From the NCBI GenBank assembly GCA_900319255.1, contig ONNU01000312.1:1-5635 (forward strand): 5,635 nt of DNA, written 5' to 3'. Below are positions 5,525-5,635 of this stretch, piece after piece. The notes below the pieces were generated by a model. That model was not told where the DNA came from. It ran no database searches and was given only the letters and a program-made list of their open reading frames with translations. Position numbers and translations under genes: made by a program. The DNA comes from an uncultured Eubacteriales bacterium (GTDB lineage Bacteria; Bacillota; Clostridia; Oscillospirales; Acutalibacteraceae). Every line of letters begins with the position of its first letter. Position 1 is the stretch's first letter.

Positions 5525-5540
5525 TATACCCTGGGGTATA
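5525..5540. promoter_or_regulatory. TATACCC-TG-GGGTATA palindrome, possible CsoR/CstR-type operator
   Basis: A perfect 7-bp inverted repeat sits around a 2-nt centre. The A/T-rich ends and C-run/G-run core resemble operators of the CsoR/CstR (DUF156) family of metal or sulfur sensing repressors. On the plus strand TATACT (5537-5542) overlaps its right edge and could be a -10 for a gene beyond the right end. On the minus strand TATAAA (5528-5523) overlaps its left edge. The palindrome is seen directly; the regulator family is inferred from pattern only. Confidence 0.4.
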
Positions 5541-5569
5541 CTTCATTAGTATTTCTACTTTGGTGGGTC

Positions 5570-5602
5570 AAAAGGTGGAAACCACAAGGGGTGTCCCCCT
5601 TG
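5570..5602 (-). terminator. Possible terminator of a minus-strand gene beyond the right edge
   Basis: On the minus strand CAAGGGG (5602-5596) pairs with CCCCTTG (5591-5585) around a GACA loop, a perfect 7-bp stem. A small GTGG-TTT-CCAC hairpin (5585-5575) and CTTTT then follow, ending at 5570. The T-run is not directly after the strong stem, so this may instead be an intergenic palindromic repeat. The remaining sequence to the right edge (5603-5635) has runs of G on the minus strand and no visible coding frame. Confidence 0.35.
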
Positions 5603-5635
5603 AGTTTTCCCCCTTTTGCAATCCCCTTTCCTTAA

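Noticed and set aside
5586..5625. Runs of G on the minus strand as a possible G-quadruplex
   Set aside because: Only three long G-runs with 9-nt loops are present, and one run is already paired in a 7-bp hairpin.

Overview
The window reads as an ordinary chromosomal segment of a low-to-mid GC Gram-positive gut bacterium. The best guess is a Ruminococcus-like member of the Oscillospirales. The grounds are AGGAGG-type ribosome sites throughout, lipobox lipoproteins, a FabV-type enoyl reductase and short GC-rich palindromes between operons. This taxonomic call is inference, because no rRNA or other marker gene is present.

All seven protein genes lie on the minus strand and are read from right to left. 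Transcription probably begins at an extended -10 promoter near 5423-5451. The order is: a small coiled-coil lipoprotein (5296-5021), a hexapeptide-repeat acetyltransferase (4983-4381), a YbaK/ProX-type prolyl-tRNA editing deacylase (4384-3854), a SprT-like zinc metallopeptidase with two tandem zinc ribbons (3854-3198), an RlmA-type 23S rRNA guanine-N1 methyltransferase (3184-2360), an unrecognised lipoprotein (2323-1514) and FabV/Ter enoyl reductase (1453-275). Spacings are 37, -4, -1, 13, 36 and 60 nt, so the first six genes look like one operon. fabV may be the last gene of it or may have its own weak promoter. A hairpin at 239-266 ends the set.

The genes share no single pathway. Three act on translation or nucleic-acid maintenance (tRNA proofreading, rRNA methylation, SprT-like protease). 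Two are secreted lipoproteins, one is an acetyltransferase and one is a lipid enzyme. I see no defence system, mobile element, CRISPR array or RNA gene.

The most useful points are as follows. (1) The methyltransferase needs a non-ATG start, very probably CTG at 3184, which restores its zinc finger; an ATG-only reading loses 57 residues. (2) The SprT-like protein carries a duplicated zinc ribbon, with a 28-bp perfect direct repeat in the DNA. (3) The right-hand non-coding end holds a striking TATACCC-GGGTATA palindrome that resembles CsoR/CstR-family operators, beside a second hairpin containing CTATAGT repeats. Both window ends (1-274 and 5297-5635) are non-coding and rich in palindromes.
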